The notes under the pieces were generated by a model that was not told the DNA's origin, did no database searches, and worked only from the letters and a program-made list of their open reading frames with translations. A stretch of DNA of 64,000 nt, taken from Planctomycetota bacterium. GTDB taxonomy: Bacteria > Planctomycetota > Planctomycetia > Pirellulales > Pirellulaceae. The translations under genes and the position numbers were made by a program. Where the stretch lies: NCBI GenBank assembly GCA_963204915.1, contig CAUJHS010000063.1, positions 28,530-92,529 on the forward strand. The letters run 5' to 3'. Below are positions 1 to 9,056 of the stretch, one piece after another (the first letter of the stretch is position 1; each line of letters starts with the position of its first letter).

Positions 1-2
1 GC

Positions 3-1082
3 TTATTTGGACTCGGGCAACCCCTCGCGGACGGCTTGAAATTCATCTTCAAAGAAGAATTCACGCCCGCCCATGTGAATCGCGGCTTGTTCGTGCTGGC
101 GCCCATTGCGATTCTGGCCGCCGCGCTGGCCGTGTTTGCCGTCATTCCCTTTGGCAGCGTCATTCCAGGTGAGACGATTCGCGGCTGGCTGGGCGAAGAA
201 AGCGACCGCCCGATCGAACTGATCGCCGCACCGGGCGTGAACGTTGCGCTGTTGTATGTGTTCGCGCTTTCCAGTATCGGCGTGTATGGCGTGATTCTCG
301 GAGGCTGGGCCAGTAACAACAAATACAGCTTCCTGGGCATGTTGCGCTCCAGCGCTCAGTTGATCGCTTACGAGATTCCCCTCGGGCTGGGCATTCTGGG
401 CGTGGTGGCCGCGACGGGATCGCTCGAACTCGATGTGATCATCGAGCAGCAAGCGCAAACGGGCGTCTGGTTCGCCTTCGCCCAGCCGCTGGGTTTGATC
501 GTATTCGTCGTCGCCGCTTTTGCGGAAGCCGCGCGGCTTCCCTTCGATTTGCCCGAAGCCGAACAAGAGTTGATCGGCGGTTATCACACCGAGTACGCCG
601 GCATGAAGCTGTTGTTATTCCTGGTGGCCGAGTTCCTGCACATGATCACGGCGGCCTTCTTGATCGTCATTTTGTTCGCAGGAGGATGGCATTTTTGGGG
701 ACTGACCGACCCTGGCTTCTGGGGCGTGTCGGAAGTGAATTGGCCGATCGCGCTGGCTCGGATCGCGGTGTTGATGACCAAGATCTTTCTCGTGATTCTG
801 TTCTTCATGATGGTCCGCTGGAGTTGGCCTCGCTTTCGTTTCGACCAATTGATGAACTTGGCCTGGAAGGTCATGCTGCCGCTGGGAATGGTCAATCTGG
901 TCGCCGTGGCGGTGTTTGAAGAACTGCGAAAGTCGTTTGAGGTTAGCGATTGGCTACTGGTGCCGATGGCGTGGGCGGTGTGCCTGGCGGGTTGGCTGGC
1001 TGTGGCCTATGCGGCGCCACTGACGAGCGATAACCGGCCGCGCCGCGGACTTCAACCGTACCGTGTAGACACCCAGATTTGA
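3..1082 (+). CDS. nuoH: NADH-quinone oxidoreductase subunit H, 5'-truncated
   Basis: Membrane subunit of respiratory complex I that joins the peripheral arm to the proton-pumping arm and forms part of the quinone site. The frame is open from base 3 and reads LFGLGQPLADGLKFIFKEEF, the conserved NuoH segment that normally follows the first transmembrane helix, so the true start lies before the window; the internal TTG at 36 is not the real start. Several hydrophobic helices follow, with the conserved acidic stretch FAEAARLPFDLPEAEQEL. It is followed by nuoI after 16 bases, in the standard nuoH-I-J-K-L-M-N order. Identification is secure; only the N-terminus is missing. Confidence 0.95.
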   Translation, partial: LFGLGQPLADGLKFIFKEEFTPAHVNRGLFVLAPIAILAAALAVFAVIPFGSVIPGETIRGWLGEESDRPIELIAAPGVNVALLYVFALSSIGVYGVILGGWASNNKYSFLGMLRSSAQLIAYEIPLGLGILGVVAATGSLELDVIIEQQAQTGVWFAFAQPLGLIVFVVAAFAEAARLPFDLPEAEQELIGGYHTEYAGMKLLLFLVAEFLHMITAAFLIVILFAGGWHFWGLTDPGFWGVSEVNWPIALARIAVLMTKIFLVILFFMMVRWSWPRFRFDQLMNLAWKVMLPLGMVNLVAVAVFEELRKSFEVSDWLLVPMAWAVCLAGWLAVAYAAPLTSDNRPRRGLQPYRVDTQI

Positions 1083-1098
1083 CGTTGGAGCGTTGTGT

Positions 1099-1722
1099 AT
1101 GAAATCTCAAGATCCCGCCATTCGCTGGGTGGACGAGCCGAAGTTGGGCCTTGCCGGCAAGATGTACTTGCCCTTGTTCCTGCAAGGTTTAACCGTAACC
1201 ACCAAGCACCTGGTTTCGCCGAAGGTGACGGTCAGCTACCCGGACCAAGAACCCCAAATTGACAACCCGCTGATTTACCGCGGGGTGCATCGCCTGAATA
1301 AAGACGCGCAAGGCCGCGTTAAATGCGTTGCGTGCTTTTTGTGCGCCACGGCCTGCCCCGCTCACTGTATCGACATCGTCGGTGTCGAAAGCCCGTGGCC
1401 GGACCGCGAGAAATATCCCGAGAGTTTCACCATCGACGAACTGCGTTGCATTTTTTGCGGCATGTGCGAAGAAGCCTGCCCCGTCGATGCGATTGAACTA
1501 ACCAGTTTGTATAACCTAACGGGCCGCAGCCGCGAAGAAATGGTGTTCGATAAGGAAAAGCTGCTGTCCGTTTACGAAGCGACGAAAGACGCCGAACCCA
1601 TGGCTTCCGTTCGGCATGGCCTCCCGACCCCGAGTTCCGAAGGAACTGGCGCGCCCCAGTCCGCGGCGCCGCCGCAGGCATCGCCTGTGCTGCAGGGCGA
1701 CGTCCACACGCATTCGCACTGA
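1099..1722 (+). CDS. nuoI: NADH-quinone oxidoreductase subunit I (2x[4Fe-4S] ferredoxin-like)
   Basis: Peripheral-arm subunit of complex I carrying clusters N6a and N6b, which pass electrons toward the quinone. Two tetracysteine motifs are visible: CVACFLCATACPAHC near residues 76-90 and CIFCGMCEEACPVDAIE near residues 115-131. The length of 207 residues is slightly longer than usual because of a Pro/Ala/Ser-rich C-terminal tail after about residue 165, not part of the conserved fold. I chose the ATG at 1099 because GGAG at 1087-1090 sits 8 bases upstream; an in-frame TTG at 1093 overlaps that spacing and is less likely. Confidence 0.95.
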   Translation: MKSQDPAIRWVDEPKLGLAGKMYLPLFLQGLTVTTKHLVSPKVTVSYPDQEPQIDNPLIYRGVHRLNKDAQGRVKCVACFLCATACPAHCIDIVGVESPWPDREKYPESFTIDELRCIFCGMCEEACPVDAIELTSLYNLTGRSREEMVFDKEKLLSVYEATKDAEPMASVRHGLPTPSSEGTGAPQSAAPPQASPVLQGDVHTHSH

Positions 1723-1742
1723 ACCCATCATAAATTCCTCGT

Positions 1743-2684
1743 ATGACTTCTTCCGTATTATGCCGTGTCGCGTCGTTTTCCGCTTCGGCGGTTGCGCAGG
1801 CGGACGCGGCTTCGTCCCCTCCGGCCAAGGCCGCGACCGAACAGGTCGCGCTCGGGTCGACCCTTGAGCCCTACTTGCTGCCGGGGGCGATGCTTCTCGG
1901 CGCCATAGGGGTGTGGCTGATGCTGTCCCGTTTGCATCGCACGGGTCGAGTCATCGGCGGCGTGGTCGCCCTCTTGGGTTTCGTGTTGCTGGGGCTGACC
2001 CAGCACTCCATTACTCATTCCGCCGACGCGGCCGGCGCCAGTTATGAAGATTTGTTCGTGTCCGTCTTGTATTGGCTCATGGCGGGTGTGACCGTCATCG
2101 CAGCGGGGGCCACCATCACCATGCGCAGCCCCGTATACAGCGCCGTGTGCTTCGCCACCACACTGCTGGGTATAGCTGGGTTGTTCTTGCTCACCGGTGC
2201 GCAGTTCTTGAGTATCGCCACGGTTGCGGTGTACGCCGGCGCCATTGTCGTGATGTTCCTCTTTGTCGTGATGCTCGCGCAGTCGGAAGGCCATGCGTAT
2301 TACGATCGCATTAGTTGGGGCCGTTTACCGCCTCTGGCGGCCTCGGCCGCCGCGGCGTTATTTATTGGCGGGGTGGCGTATCTGACGGAAAGTTTAAACG
2401 GCCTGGCGGCGCCGGTGACCGCCAACGCCAACCCTGTCTTGGCCGAAGCGCACATGGCGCACCTGGGGCGAGAACTCTTCAGTACGCACTTGATTGCTGT
2501 GGAAATTGCGGGCACGCTGCTGCTTGTGGCCCTGGTCGGCGCCATTGCGATTGTCATCCAAGGGCGCGATCCGGCCATCGTCCGGCGCGATTACGAACGG
2601 AACGAACGCACAACTCAGGACGGCGCCGCTCAGCCCGCTCCTGCCCGAGAACTCCAACCCGCAGGAGGAAACGGCCGTGAATGA
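1743..2684 (+). CDS. nuoJ: NADH-quinone oxidoreductase subunit J
   Basis: Membrane subunit of complex I. The core (about residues 100-250) contains the characteristic helices, including TMRSPVYSAVCFATTLLG and the pi-bulge helix region AGAIVVMFLFVVML. At 313 residues it is far longer than the roughly 170-200 residues typical of NuoJ. The extra sequence is an N-terminal part with an additional hydrophobic segment (about residues 42-80) and a charged Pro/Ala-rich C-terminal tail. The stop codon overlaps the start of nuoK by 8 bases, indicating translational coupling. The start used is the first ATG after nuoI; an internal start that would remove part of the extension cannot be excluded. Confidence 0.9.
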   Translation: MTSSVLCRVASFSASAVAQADAASSPPAKAATEQVALGSTLEPYLLPGAMLLGAIGVWLMLSRLHRTGRVIGGVVALLGFVLLGLTQHSITHSADAAGASYEDLFVSVLYWLMAGVTVIAAGATITMRSPVYSAVCFATTLLGIAGLFLLTGAQFLSIATVAVYAGAIVVMFLFVVMLAQSEGHAYYDRISWGRLPPLAASAAAALFIGGVAYLTESLNGLAAPVTANANPVLAEAHMAHLGRELFSTHLIAVEIAGTLLLVALVGAIAIVIQGRDPAIVRRDYERNERTTQDGAAQPAPARELQPAGGNGRE

Positions 2685-3120
2685 AACCGCCTTACTGCAA
2701 AACTACCTGGTCCTAGGCGGGGTGTTGTTCGCCTTGGGGCTAGCCGGCTTTCTGGTGCGCCGCAACGCCATCGTGATGTTCTTGTGCGCTGAAATGATGC
2801 TGCAAGGCGTTTCGCTCACGTTCATCGCGTGGTCGCGCTTTCACGGCAACTGGGATGGCCAAATGCTCGTGGTGTTTATCGTCGCCGTGGCCGCCTGTGA
2901 GGCAGCCATCGCCCTGGCGCTCATTTTGATGCTGTACCAACGGAGCGGAACGCTCGATATCGCCTTCTGGCAAAACCTGCGGGAAGAGCATTTGCCGGCG
3001 CATGTCGATCGTCGCATTCCGGAGGAGCAACCCGAAGACCGCGCTTGGCCCGTACTTACGCCAGCCGGACGTATTCCCGAGGTCGACCTGGAGCAAATTA
3101 GCCATCGGCGAACGCTTTAG
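2677..3120 (+). CDS. nuoK: NADH-quinone oxidoreductase subunit K
   Basis: Small membrane subunit of the complex I pump arm. Three hydrophobic helices are visible, with the conserved glutamates in CAEMMLQGVSLTF and in ACEAAIALALILMLY. The frame is open upstream to 2494, but the GTG at 2677 is chosen because GGAGGAA at 2663-2669 precedes it and the sequence then starts NETALLQNYLVLGG, matching the family N-terminus. The length of 147 residues exceeds the usual roughly 100 because of a hydrophilic C-terminal extension after about residue 95. It overlaps nuoJ by 8 bases and is followed by a 136-base gap before nuoL. Confidence 0.93.
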   Translation: MNETALLQNYLVLGGVLFALGLAGFLVRRNAIVMFLCAEMMLQGVSLTFIAWSRFHGNWDGQMLVVFIVAVAACEAAIALALILMLYQRSGTLDIAFWQNLREEHLPAHVDRRIPEEQPEDRAWPVLTPAGRIPEVDLEQISHRRTL

Positions 3121-3256
3121 AATTTTCGAACGCCGTGGCACGCGACATTTTGTCAACGCATCGTTCCCTGCAAATTGGTTAACTTCCTTGAGGCGTCCCA
3201 GTCTTCCCTTATTGACTGTCCTTGGACCGAGCACGTTTCCCACAACGTGAGACTGT

Positions 3257-5524
3257 ATGTTCGACGTTCGTACGTTACTCATCCTGATTCCCGCGCTGCC
3301 GCTGGCCGCCTGCGTGATTACGGCGCTTCTCGGTCCGCGGGTGTTGCGGTCGCAAAGCCATTGGCCGGCCATCGTCGCGATCTTTGGATCGTTCGTGTGC
3401 AGCGCGCTTTTGGGTTTGGAAATTTATCACCGCCAGGCGGAACCGACCGATGGAGCCTCGGCTCGCGATACGCTCGGCGGCGTCGAAGTGATTCCTGCGC
3501 CGCTGTGGACTTGGGCCGCCATCGAAGGCGCTTACCCCTGGACCGCGCCATCGAACTGGCATGAAGGGTCGTCCGAGCGCGACTTCCGCATTTCTGTCGT
3601 GTTGCGCGCCGATGCACTGACCGCCATGATGCTGGTCATGGTGACTTTCGTCGCAACCTTGGTCGCCATTTACTCGGCGGGTTACATGCACGGCGACGCC
3701 GGTTATTGGCGGTTTTTTACGTATGTGTCGTTGTTCGTATTTTCGATGACGATGCTCGTGTCAGTAAGCAACTTCCTGTTGCTTTACGTGTTTTGGGAGG
3801 CCGTGGGCGTTTGCAGCTACTTATTGATTGGCTTCTGGTATCAAAAACCCGAGGCGGCTGCCGCCGGTAAGAAGGCGTTCCTCGTCAATCGCGTGGGCGA
3901 CTTCGGCTTCGCCCTGGGCTTGTTTCTGATTTGGACCACCTACGGAACGCTCGACTTTCACGACTCGCTGGCCAACGGCGATACCGATCCGGTTCGCGTC
4001 GCCCAGGCGCGTGAAGAACTTCAAACAGGCAAGACTCCTGCCGACCCTTCGCAACGTCTGACGCCGGGGGTGCTCGGCCAAACTTTGTTGGAAACGCAAG
4101 ACGCGGGCGGCCGGCAGATGCGTCGTGACTGGGAAACCATACTTACCGGCGGGCAAGGACCCGACACACGCAGTTACGTGGGCGGCGGCGTCGGCCTGGC
4201 CATCTGCCTGCTGCTCCTGGTCGGCGCCTGCGGCAAGAGCGCGCAATTCCCCTTGCACGTTTGGTTGCCCGATGCGATGGAAGGCCCTACCCCCGTCAGC
4301 GCCTTAATTCACGCCGCTACGATGGTCACGGCCGGCGTCTACATGATCGCGCGGTGCATTCCCTTGTTCGACGCCTCGCCCGAAGCGCAGGCCGTGGTCG
4401 CGGCCATCGGCGGGTTGACCGCCTTGCTGGCCGCGCTCATCGCTTTGACCCAATACGATTTGAAACGCGTGCTGGCGTACTCCACGATCAGCCAGCTTGG
4501 TTATATGTTCCTCGCCATGGGAACAGCCACCGCGACGGGTGTCGCCGCGGGCATGTTTCACTTGTTCACGCACGCGTTTTTCAAAGCCCTGCTGTTCCTT
4601 GGGGCTGGAAGCGTCATGCACGCCATGGGGGGCGTCATCGACATGCGCCGCTTCAGCGGTTTGCGGCATATCATGCCCACCACCTACGCCACGTTTTTGA
4701 TTGGCTCGTTGGCCCTTGCGGGCATGGCGCCCTTCTCGGGCTTTTTCAGCAAAGACGCGGTCATTGCGGCGGTGTATGACCGCACGCACGACGGGGCTTA
4801 TGCGGGGCTTTACTCGGTGCTGATGTATTCCGCCTTGTTGACGGCGCTGTTGACCGCGTTTTACACGTTCCGCGCATTCTTTATGACGTTCCACGGTCCG
4901 CAGCAAATCCCCGCCGAGGCCGGGCATCACGCGCATGAATCGCCTGCCTCGATGACAGGGCCGCTGCTAACTTTGGCGGTGCTTGCGGCCATTATCGGCG
5001 GCGTCCTTTTCGTCACGGGATCATTTACGCATTTCCTCGGCCATACTCCTTCGCTGGCCTATTTGTCCGGCATCGCAGGCCACGAATCGGCGGGGGGGCA
5101 TCATGCCGATCATACGTGGATCGCCGTCGTGAGCTTTTTCATCGCGCTGATTGGCATTGGCGTCGCCGCGTTCCTTTACCTGGGCGATCAGCGCGAAGTG
5201 CAAGCGATTAGCAAAGAACTGCAACTGCGCCAGAGCCCGCGGTTGCGCGGCGTTTCGCCGTATCAGTTGTCGGCGCACAAGTTTTACTTTGACGAGATCT
5301 ACGATTTCCTGATCGTGCGTCCCATGCGTCTTTTCGCGCAAGGGACGTATTGGATTGATCGCCACCTGGTCGACGGGCTCGTGAACCTCGTGGGGCGAAT
5401 TCCTCCGGCTCTCGGTTCGGTCATGCGATCGCTCCAAATGGGACTGGTGCAGTTTTACGCCCTCGCCATGGTGCTGGGCGCGCTGATTTTACTTGCCGTG
5501 CGGCTGTGGGCCGCCGGCCGATAG
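3257..5524 (+). CDS. nuoL: NADH-quinone oxidoreductase subunit L (antiporter-like)
   Basis: Largest antiporter-like proton-pumping subunit of complex I. Conserved segments include LLYVFWEAVGVCSYLLIGFW, KSAQFPLHVWLPDAMEGPTP, ALIHAATMVTAGVYMI and LTQYDLKRVLAYSTISQLGY. The 755 residues are above the usual 610-650. Most of the excess is a hydrophilic insertion at about residues 235-305, between the GTLDF strand and the helix leading into KSAQFPLH, plus a His-rich loop near residue 615. The C-terminal amphipathic/anchor helix region is present. The 136-base spacer from nuoK is the longest in this operon and shows no convincing terminator. Confidence 0.95.
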   Translation: MFDVRTLLILIPALPLAACVITALLGPRVLRSQSHWPAIVAIFGSFVCSALLGLEIYHRQAEPTDGASARDTLGGVEVIPAPLWTWAAIEGAYPWTAPSNWHEGSSERDFRISVVLRADALTAMMLVMVTFVATLVAIYSAGYMHGDAGYWRFFTYVSLFVFSMTMLVSVSNFLLLYVFWEAVGVCSYLLIGFWYQKPEAAAAGKKAFLVNRVGDFGFALGLFLIWTTYGTLDFHDSLANGDTDPVRVAQAREELQTGKTPADPSQRLTPGVLGQTLLETQDAGGRQMRRDWETILTGGQGPDTRSYVGGGVGLAICLLLLVGACGKSAQFPLHVWLPDAMEGPTPVSALIHAATMVTAGVYMIARCIPLFDASPEAQAVVAAIGGLTALLAALIALTQYDLKRVLAYSTISQLGYMFLAMGTATATGVAAGMFHLFTHAFFKALLFLGAGSVMHAMGGVIDMRRFSGLRHIMPTTYATFLIGSLALAGMAPFSGFFSKDAVIAAVYDRTHDGAYAGLYSVLMYSALLTALLTAFYTFRAFFMTFHGPQQIPAEAGHHAHESPASMTGPLLTLAVLAAIIGGVLFVTGSFTHFLGHTPSLAYLSGIAGHESAGGHHADHTWIAVVSFFIALIGIGVAAFLYLGDQREVQAISKELQLRQSPRLRGVSPYQLSAHKFYFDEIYDFLIVRPMRLFAQGTYWIDRHLVDGLVNLVGRIPPALGSVMRSLQMGLVQFYALAMVLGALILLAVRLWAAGR

Positions 5525-5598
5525 CTGGCCCTTGCGGGACACCCCCGCAACGCGGCGAACACTACAAATTGACGCTTGACGGAAGGTCTTGACCGACC

Positions 5599-7248
5599 AT
5601 GGATTATTCTCGCTGGCTTGTGTTTACGATCCTGCTGCCCTTCTTTGGCGCCTTCCTGATGGGAGCGCTGGCGCCGATGGGCCGGAACGTCATTCGCGCC
5701 GCAGCGCTTGGCGTCGCCCTTGCGACCCTCGCGCTGACCTGCTTCCTGGCCGCAAACTTCCCGGTCGGGCCGGAAAACCAATTTGCCAACGTGGCGCACT
5801 CGTGGATCGGCGGCGAAGATATTGGCGTCAATGTGCAATTTGCGGTTGGCTTAGACGGTCTCAGTCTATGGCTGTTTTGCTTGTCGGCCTTGTTGCTGGT
5901 CACATCGGTCCTGGTCAGTTGGGAGGCGATCGCGGAACGCCCCTCGTTGTACTACGCCATGTTGCTGCTCCTGACCGGTGGTTGCCTGGGGGTGTTCGCC
6001 GCGAAAGACATTATCCTGTTCTATATCTTCTTCGAATTCACGCTCATCCCGTTGTTCTTCTTGATCGGCATCTGGGGAAGCGAAGAGCGACGCTACGCTG
6101 CGATTAAGTTCTTCCTGTTCACCTTTGCCGGCAGCGTGTTGACCTTCCTCGGCCTTCTGGCCATCGTGTTCTGGGTGGCCAACGACCCGGCAGCGCCGGG
6201 CGGTCAAGGCGTGCTTACCTTTTCGATTCCCGACTTGACCGCGGCGCTCCAAACGCGGCCCTTGCCGGGCGCTTTGCAACTTTGGGTCTTCCTGGCGTTG
6301 TTCGCCGGATTCGCCATTAAGGTGCCGTTGTTTCCTTTGCACACGTGGTTGCCTTTGGCGCACGTCCAGGCGCCTACCGCGGGTAGCGTGTTTCTGGCGG
6401 GCGTTATGTTGAAAATGGGAACGTACGGTTTTTTGCGGTTCAATATTCCCATGTTGCCCGATGCGGCGGCAACGCTTGCTCCGCTGCTCTTGTGGCTGGC
6501 GGTGATCGGCATCATTTACGGGGCATTCGTTGCACTGGCCCAGTCCGACATGAAACGCTTGATTGCGTATTCCTCCGTCAGCCACTTGGGCTTTTGCATG
6601 CTGGGGTTGTTCGCCTTGAATCGTCTGGGGGTGTACGGCGGCGCCCTGCAAATGGTCAATCACGGCATTTCGACGGGAGCGCTCTTCGCCCTGGTCGGCA
6701 TGATGTACGAACGTTACCATACGCGTGAGATTCGCGCCTTCGGCGGAATTGCGCGTCGGGCGCCTTGGCTCGCGTTCTTCTTTTTGCTGTTTACCTTTTC
6801 CAGCATCGGTCTTCCCGGCATGAACGGCTTCGCGGGCGAATTTCCGTTGCTCGCGGGAATGTTCCAAGCATCGCAAACCACCGAGGTCTGGCCTTCGCAA
6901 TACCTGGTGATCGCCGTCTTGTCGGTGTTCGGCGTGGTGTTGGGCGCTTGGTACATGTTGTGGCTGGTGCAACGGGTGTTCTTTGGGCCGCTCAAGGAGC
7001 CCCCACACAACGCGCATGACGCCCACCTTCCTGCCGATTTAACCTGGCGGGAAGTCGCCTCGTTGGCGCCATTGGCCGTGTTTGTGTTTTGGATCGGCCT
7101 GTGGCCGCAGTTCTTTTTGGAGCGAATGGCGCCAACGCTCGATCGTTCGTCGAACGCTGCACAGCAGGCTGTTGCGGAGTCGTCGCCCTGGCGACACGCC
7201 CCGGCGCGTGGGGTCAACAAGATCGCTCGCATCGAACAGGAACCCTAG
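5599..7248 (+). CDS. nuoM: NADH-quinone oxidoreductase subunit M (antiporter-like)
   Basis: Antiporter-like proton-pumping subunit of complex I. Conserved features are FYIFFEFTLIPLFFLIGIWG (pump glutamate), KVPLFPLHTWLPLAHVQAPT, LAGVMLKMGTYGFLRF and QSDMKRLIAYSSVSHLGFC. The length of 549 residues is close to the family norm. The ATG at 5599 follows GGAAGG at 5581-5586. It lies 74 bases after nuoL; that gap contains a small GC-rich inverted repeat (GCGGG...CCCGC near 5531-5545) without a T tract, so I do not call it a terminator. Confidence 0.95.
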   Translation: MDYSRWLVFTILLPFFGAFLMGALAPMGRNVIRAAALGVALATLALTCFLAANFPVGPENQFANVAHSWIGGEDIGVNVQFAVGLDGLSLWLFCLSALLLVTSVLVSWEAIAERPSLYYAMLLLLTGGCLGVFAAKDIILFYIFFEFTLIPLFFLIGIWGSEERRYAAIKFFLFTFAGSVLTFLGLLAIVFWVANDPAAPGGQGVLTFSIPDLTAALQTRPLPGALQLWVFLALFAGFAIKVPLFPLHTWLPLAHVQAPTAGSVFLAGVMLKMGTYGFLRFNIPMLPDAAATLAPLLLWLAVIGIIYGAFVALAQSDMKRLIAYSSVSHLGFCMLGLFALNRLGVYGGALQMVNHGISTGALFALVGMMYERYHTREIRAFGGIARRAPWLAFFFLLFTFSSIGLPGMNGFAGEFPLLAGMFQASQTTEVWPSQYLVIAVLSVFGVVLGAWYMLWLVQRVFFGPLKEPPHNAHDAHLPADLTWREVASLAPLAVFVFWIGLWPQFFLERMAPTLDRSSNAAQQAVAESSPWRHAPARGVNKIARIEQEP

Positions 7249-7330
7249 TTGTTCTGTATGGCGCCACAACGGCCGAGACGCGCGTGGCCGCATGAATCAA
7301 CTCAATTTCCCTTCCACTGAATAACGCAAC

Positions 7331-8923
7331 GTGTTTTCCGATACAACGACCGTGTGGGTTCTTTGGCCCGAGATTGCCCTGGCCGCGCTGGCCGTGTGGA
7401 TTTACGTGGGCAATGCGTTGTTTCGTCCGAAGCCGAATACCCAAACGCGGCTTGGCTGGACCACTTTTGCCGCCGCCGCCGTGGCGTTCGCAGGGTTCGC
7501 TTTGTACTGGCACCAAGGCGGAGCGGTCTGGCGCCAAAGCCTCGTCTTGGAGGGACACGGTCCCCTGGCGATCGACTATTTCGCTTACGCCATGCGCACG
7601 GTGGCTCTTTTGGCTGGCTTCCTGTTGGTGTTGCAGGCGTCTCGCGCGGGCGAGAACGAACTGGTCAGCGAATACCTCGGCACGTTGCTCTTGGCCATTG
7701 TCGGCGTGATGCTGACTGCCTCGGCGAACGAGTTGATCTTCCTATTTTTGGGTTTGGAAATGCTTTCCATTCCTACTTACGTACTGCTGTTCCTAGGACG
7801 CCGCGACGGCGCCACCGCGGAAGCCACGATCAAATACTTCTTCCTCAGCGTGGCTTCGTCGGCCATGCTGTTATACGGTTTCGGTTTCCTCTACGGCATG
7901 GCCGGTTCGACCTCGCTCACCGAAATTCGCGCCGCCTTGGAAACCAGTTCGGCGGCCGACGGCGGCTTAATGACGATGGCGCCCCTGGCGTTGATCCTCG
8001 TGTTCGCTGGCTTGGGTTTTCGCATTGCTGCGGCGCCGTTTCACTTTTACGCGCCCGACGTGTACCAAGGCGCCACGCACGCAAATGCTTCGCTCCTGTC
8101 GATACTTCCGAAGATCGCCGGCGTTGTTGTCTTCGTGCGATTAGTGGGCGTAACCATGCCAGCCTTGGGAGATTTCGCCTGGCAATTGGCGATTGTGCTT
8201 TCGATCCTGACCATGACGATCGGCAATGTATCGGCCTTATGGCAAACCAACCTGCGCCGTTTGATGGCGTATTCGTCCATCGCGCATTCCGGCTATATGC
8301 TGATCGGTCTGGCGGTGGCTTTGGCGGCAAGTCCTGCGGAGGCCGCCACGGGTGGTTTGTCGTCGGTCATCCTGTACTTGTTCGTGTATGTGTTCGCCAC
8401 GCTGGGCGCTTTTGCGGCCTTCACGTATTTGGGCGCCAAAGACCGCGAGGTGAACCGCATCGACGAACTGGCCGGCGTGGCCAAAACCCGGCCGGTCGCC
8501 GCGGCCATAATCGCAGTGTGCATGTTTTCGCTCAGCGGCATTCCTCCGCTTGCCGGTTTTTGGGGCAAGCTGGCGTTGTTTGGCAACGCCATTCGGTTGG
8601 CCACCAACACCGAGAGCGCCACGCTGCAATGGTGGTTCATTGTGCTGGCGGTTGTGGGTGTGCTGAACGCGGCCGTAGCCGCAGCGTATTACTTGCGAAT
8701 CGTCGGCGTGATGTACTTCCGCACAGCGGATACGGCGCTTCCTTCGCAGGGCGGCTGGGGCGCCTGGAGCGCCGCCGCCGCCGCAGCAGCCATGGTGTTG
8801 GCGGTGGGCGTTCTGCCGGGACGGCTGTTCGATAACGCGCAGCGGGCCGAACTTGCGGTTAAAGGAATCGCTTTGCCGGAAGGCCTCTCGCAAGCCGACG
8901 CGCCAACCTCGCTCGCAAAGTAA
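7331..8923 (+). CDS. nuoN: NADH-quinone oxidoreductase subunit N (antiporter-like)
   Basis: Last antiporter-like subunit of complex I and last gene of the operon. Conserved segments include FLFLGLEMLSIPTYVLLFLG, FRIAAAPFHFYAPDVYQGA and TNLRRLMAYSSIAHSGYMLI. The length of 530 residues is slightly above the norm of about 480, mainly through the Ala-rich C-terminus. The start is GTG at 7331 with no strong Shine-Dalgarno sequence; upstream ATG codons are out of frame or followed by stops. Five bases after its stop a 129-bp palindromic repeat begins, and the next gene is convergent. Confidence 0.94.
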   Translation: MFSDTTTVWVLWPEIALAALAVWIYVGNALFRPKPNTQTRLGWTTFAAAAVAFAGFALYWHQGGAVWRQSLVLEGHGPLAIDYFAYAMRTVALLAGFLLVLQASRAGENELVSEYLGTLLLAIVGVMLTASANELIFLFLGLEMLSIPTYVLLFLGRRDGATAEATIKYFFLSVASSAMLLYGFGFLYGMAGSTSLTEIRAALETSSAADGGLMTMAPLALILVFAGLGFRIAAAPFHFYAPDVYQGATHANASLLSILPKIAGVVVFVRLVGVTMPALGDFAWQLAIVLSILTMTIGNVSALWQTNLRRLMAYSSIAHSGYMLIGLAVALAASPAEAATGGLSSVILYLFVYVFATLGAFAAFTYLGAKDREVNRIDELAGVAKTRPVAAAIIAVCMFSLSGIPPLAGFWGKLALFGNAIRLATNTESATLQWWFIVLAVVGVLNAAVAAAYYLRIVGVMYFRTADTALPSQGGWGAWSAAAAAAAMVLAVGVLPGRLFDNAQRAELAVKGIALPEGLSQADAPTSLAK

Positions 8924-8927
8924 CCCG

Positions 8928-9056
8928 TTAGAGCGCGTTTCACGCAGGTGTGACGCCCCCAATGTGGCGCACCCGCTCCGCGAGTGCCGCAAACCACTCG
9001 CGGAGCGAGTGGACCACACGGAAGAAGTCATCTCACCTCGATGAAGTACGCTCTAG
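8928..9056. repeat. 129-bp palindromic MITE-like repeat, copy 1
   Basis: One of two copies of a 129-bp element (other copy 21805-21933); by hand alignment they differ at about 11 positions with no gaps. The ends form an imperfect inverted repeat of about 28 bp (TTAGAGCGCGTTTCACGCAG at the left, mirrored by the right end finishing GCTCTAG). The centre carries two nested palindromes built on CACTCGC...GCGAGTG that can also pair with each other as one long hairpin. It carries no coding capacity of its own. It fills the whole gap between nuoN and the receptor gene, and its last bases supply that gene's stop codon. It resembles a non-autonomous inverted-repeat element; the flanking TA at each end could be a target duplication. 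Confidence 0.8.

Noticed and set aside
5525..5598. GC-rich inverted repeat between nuoL and nuoM as a terminator.
   Set aside because: No T tract follows and the operon continues.
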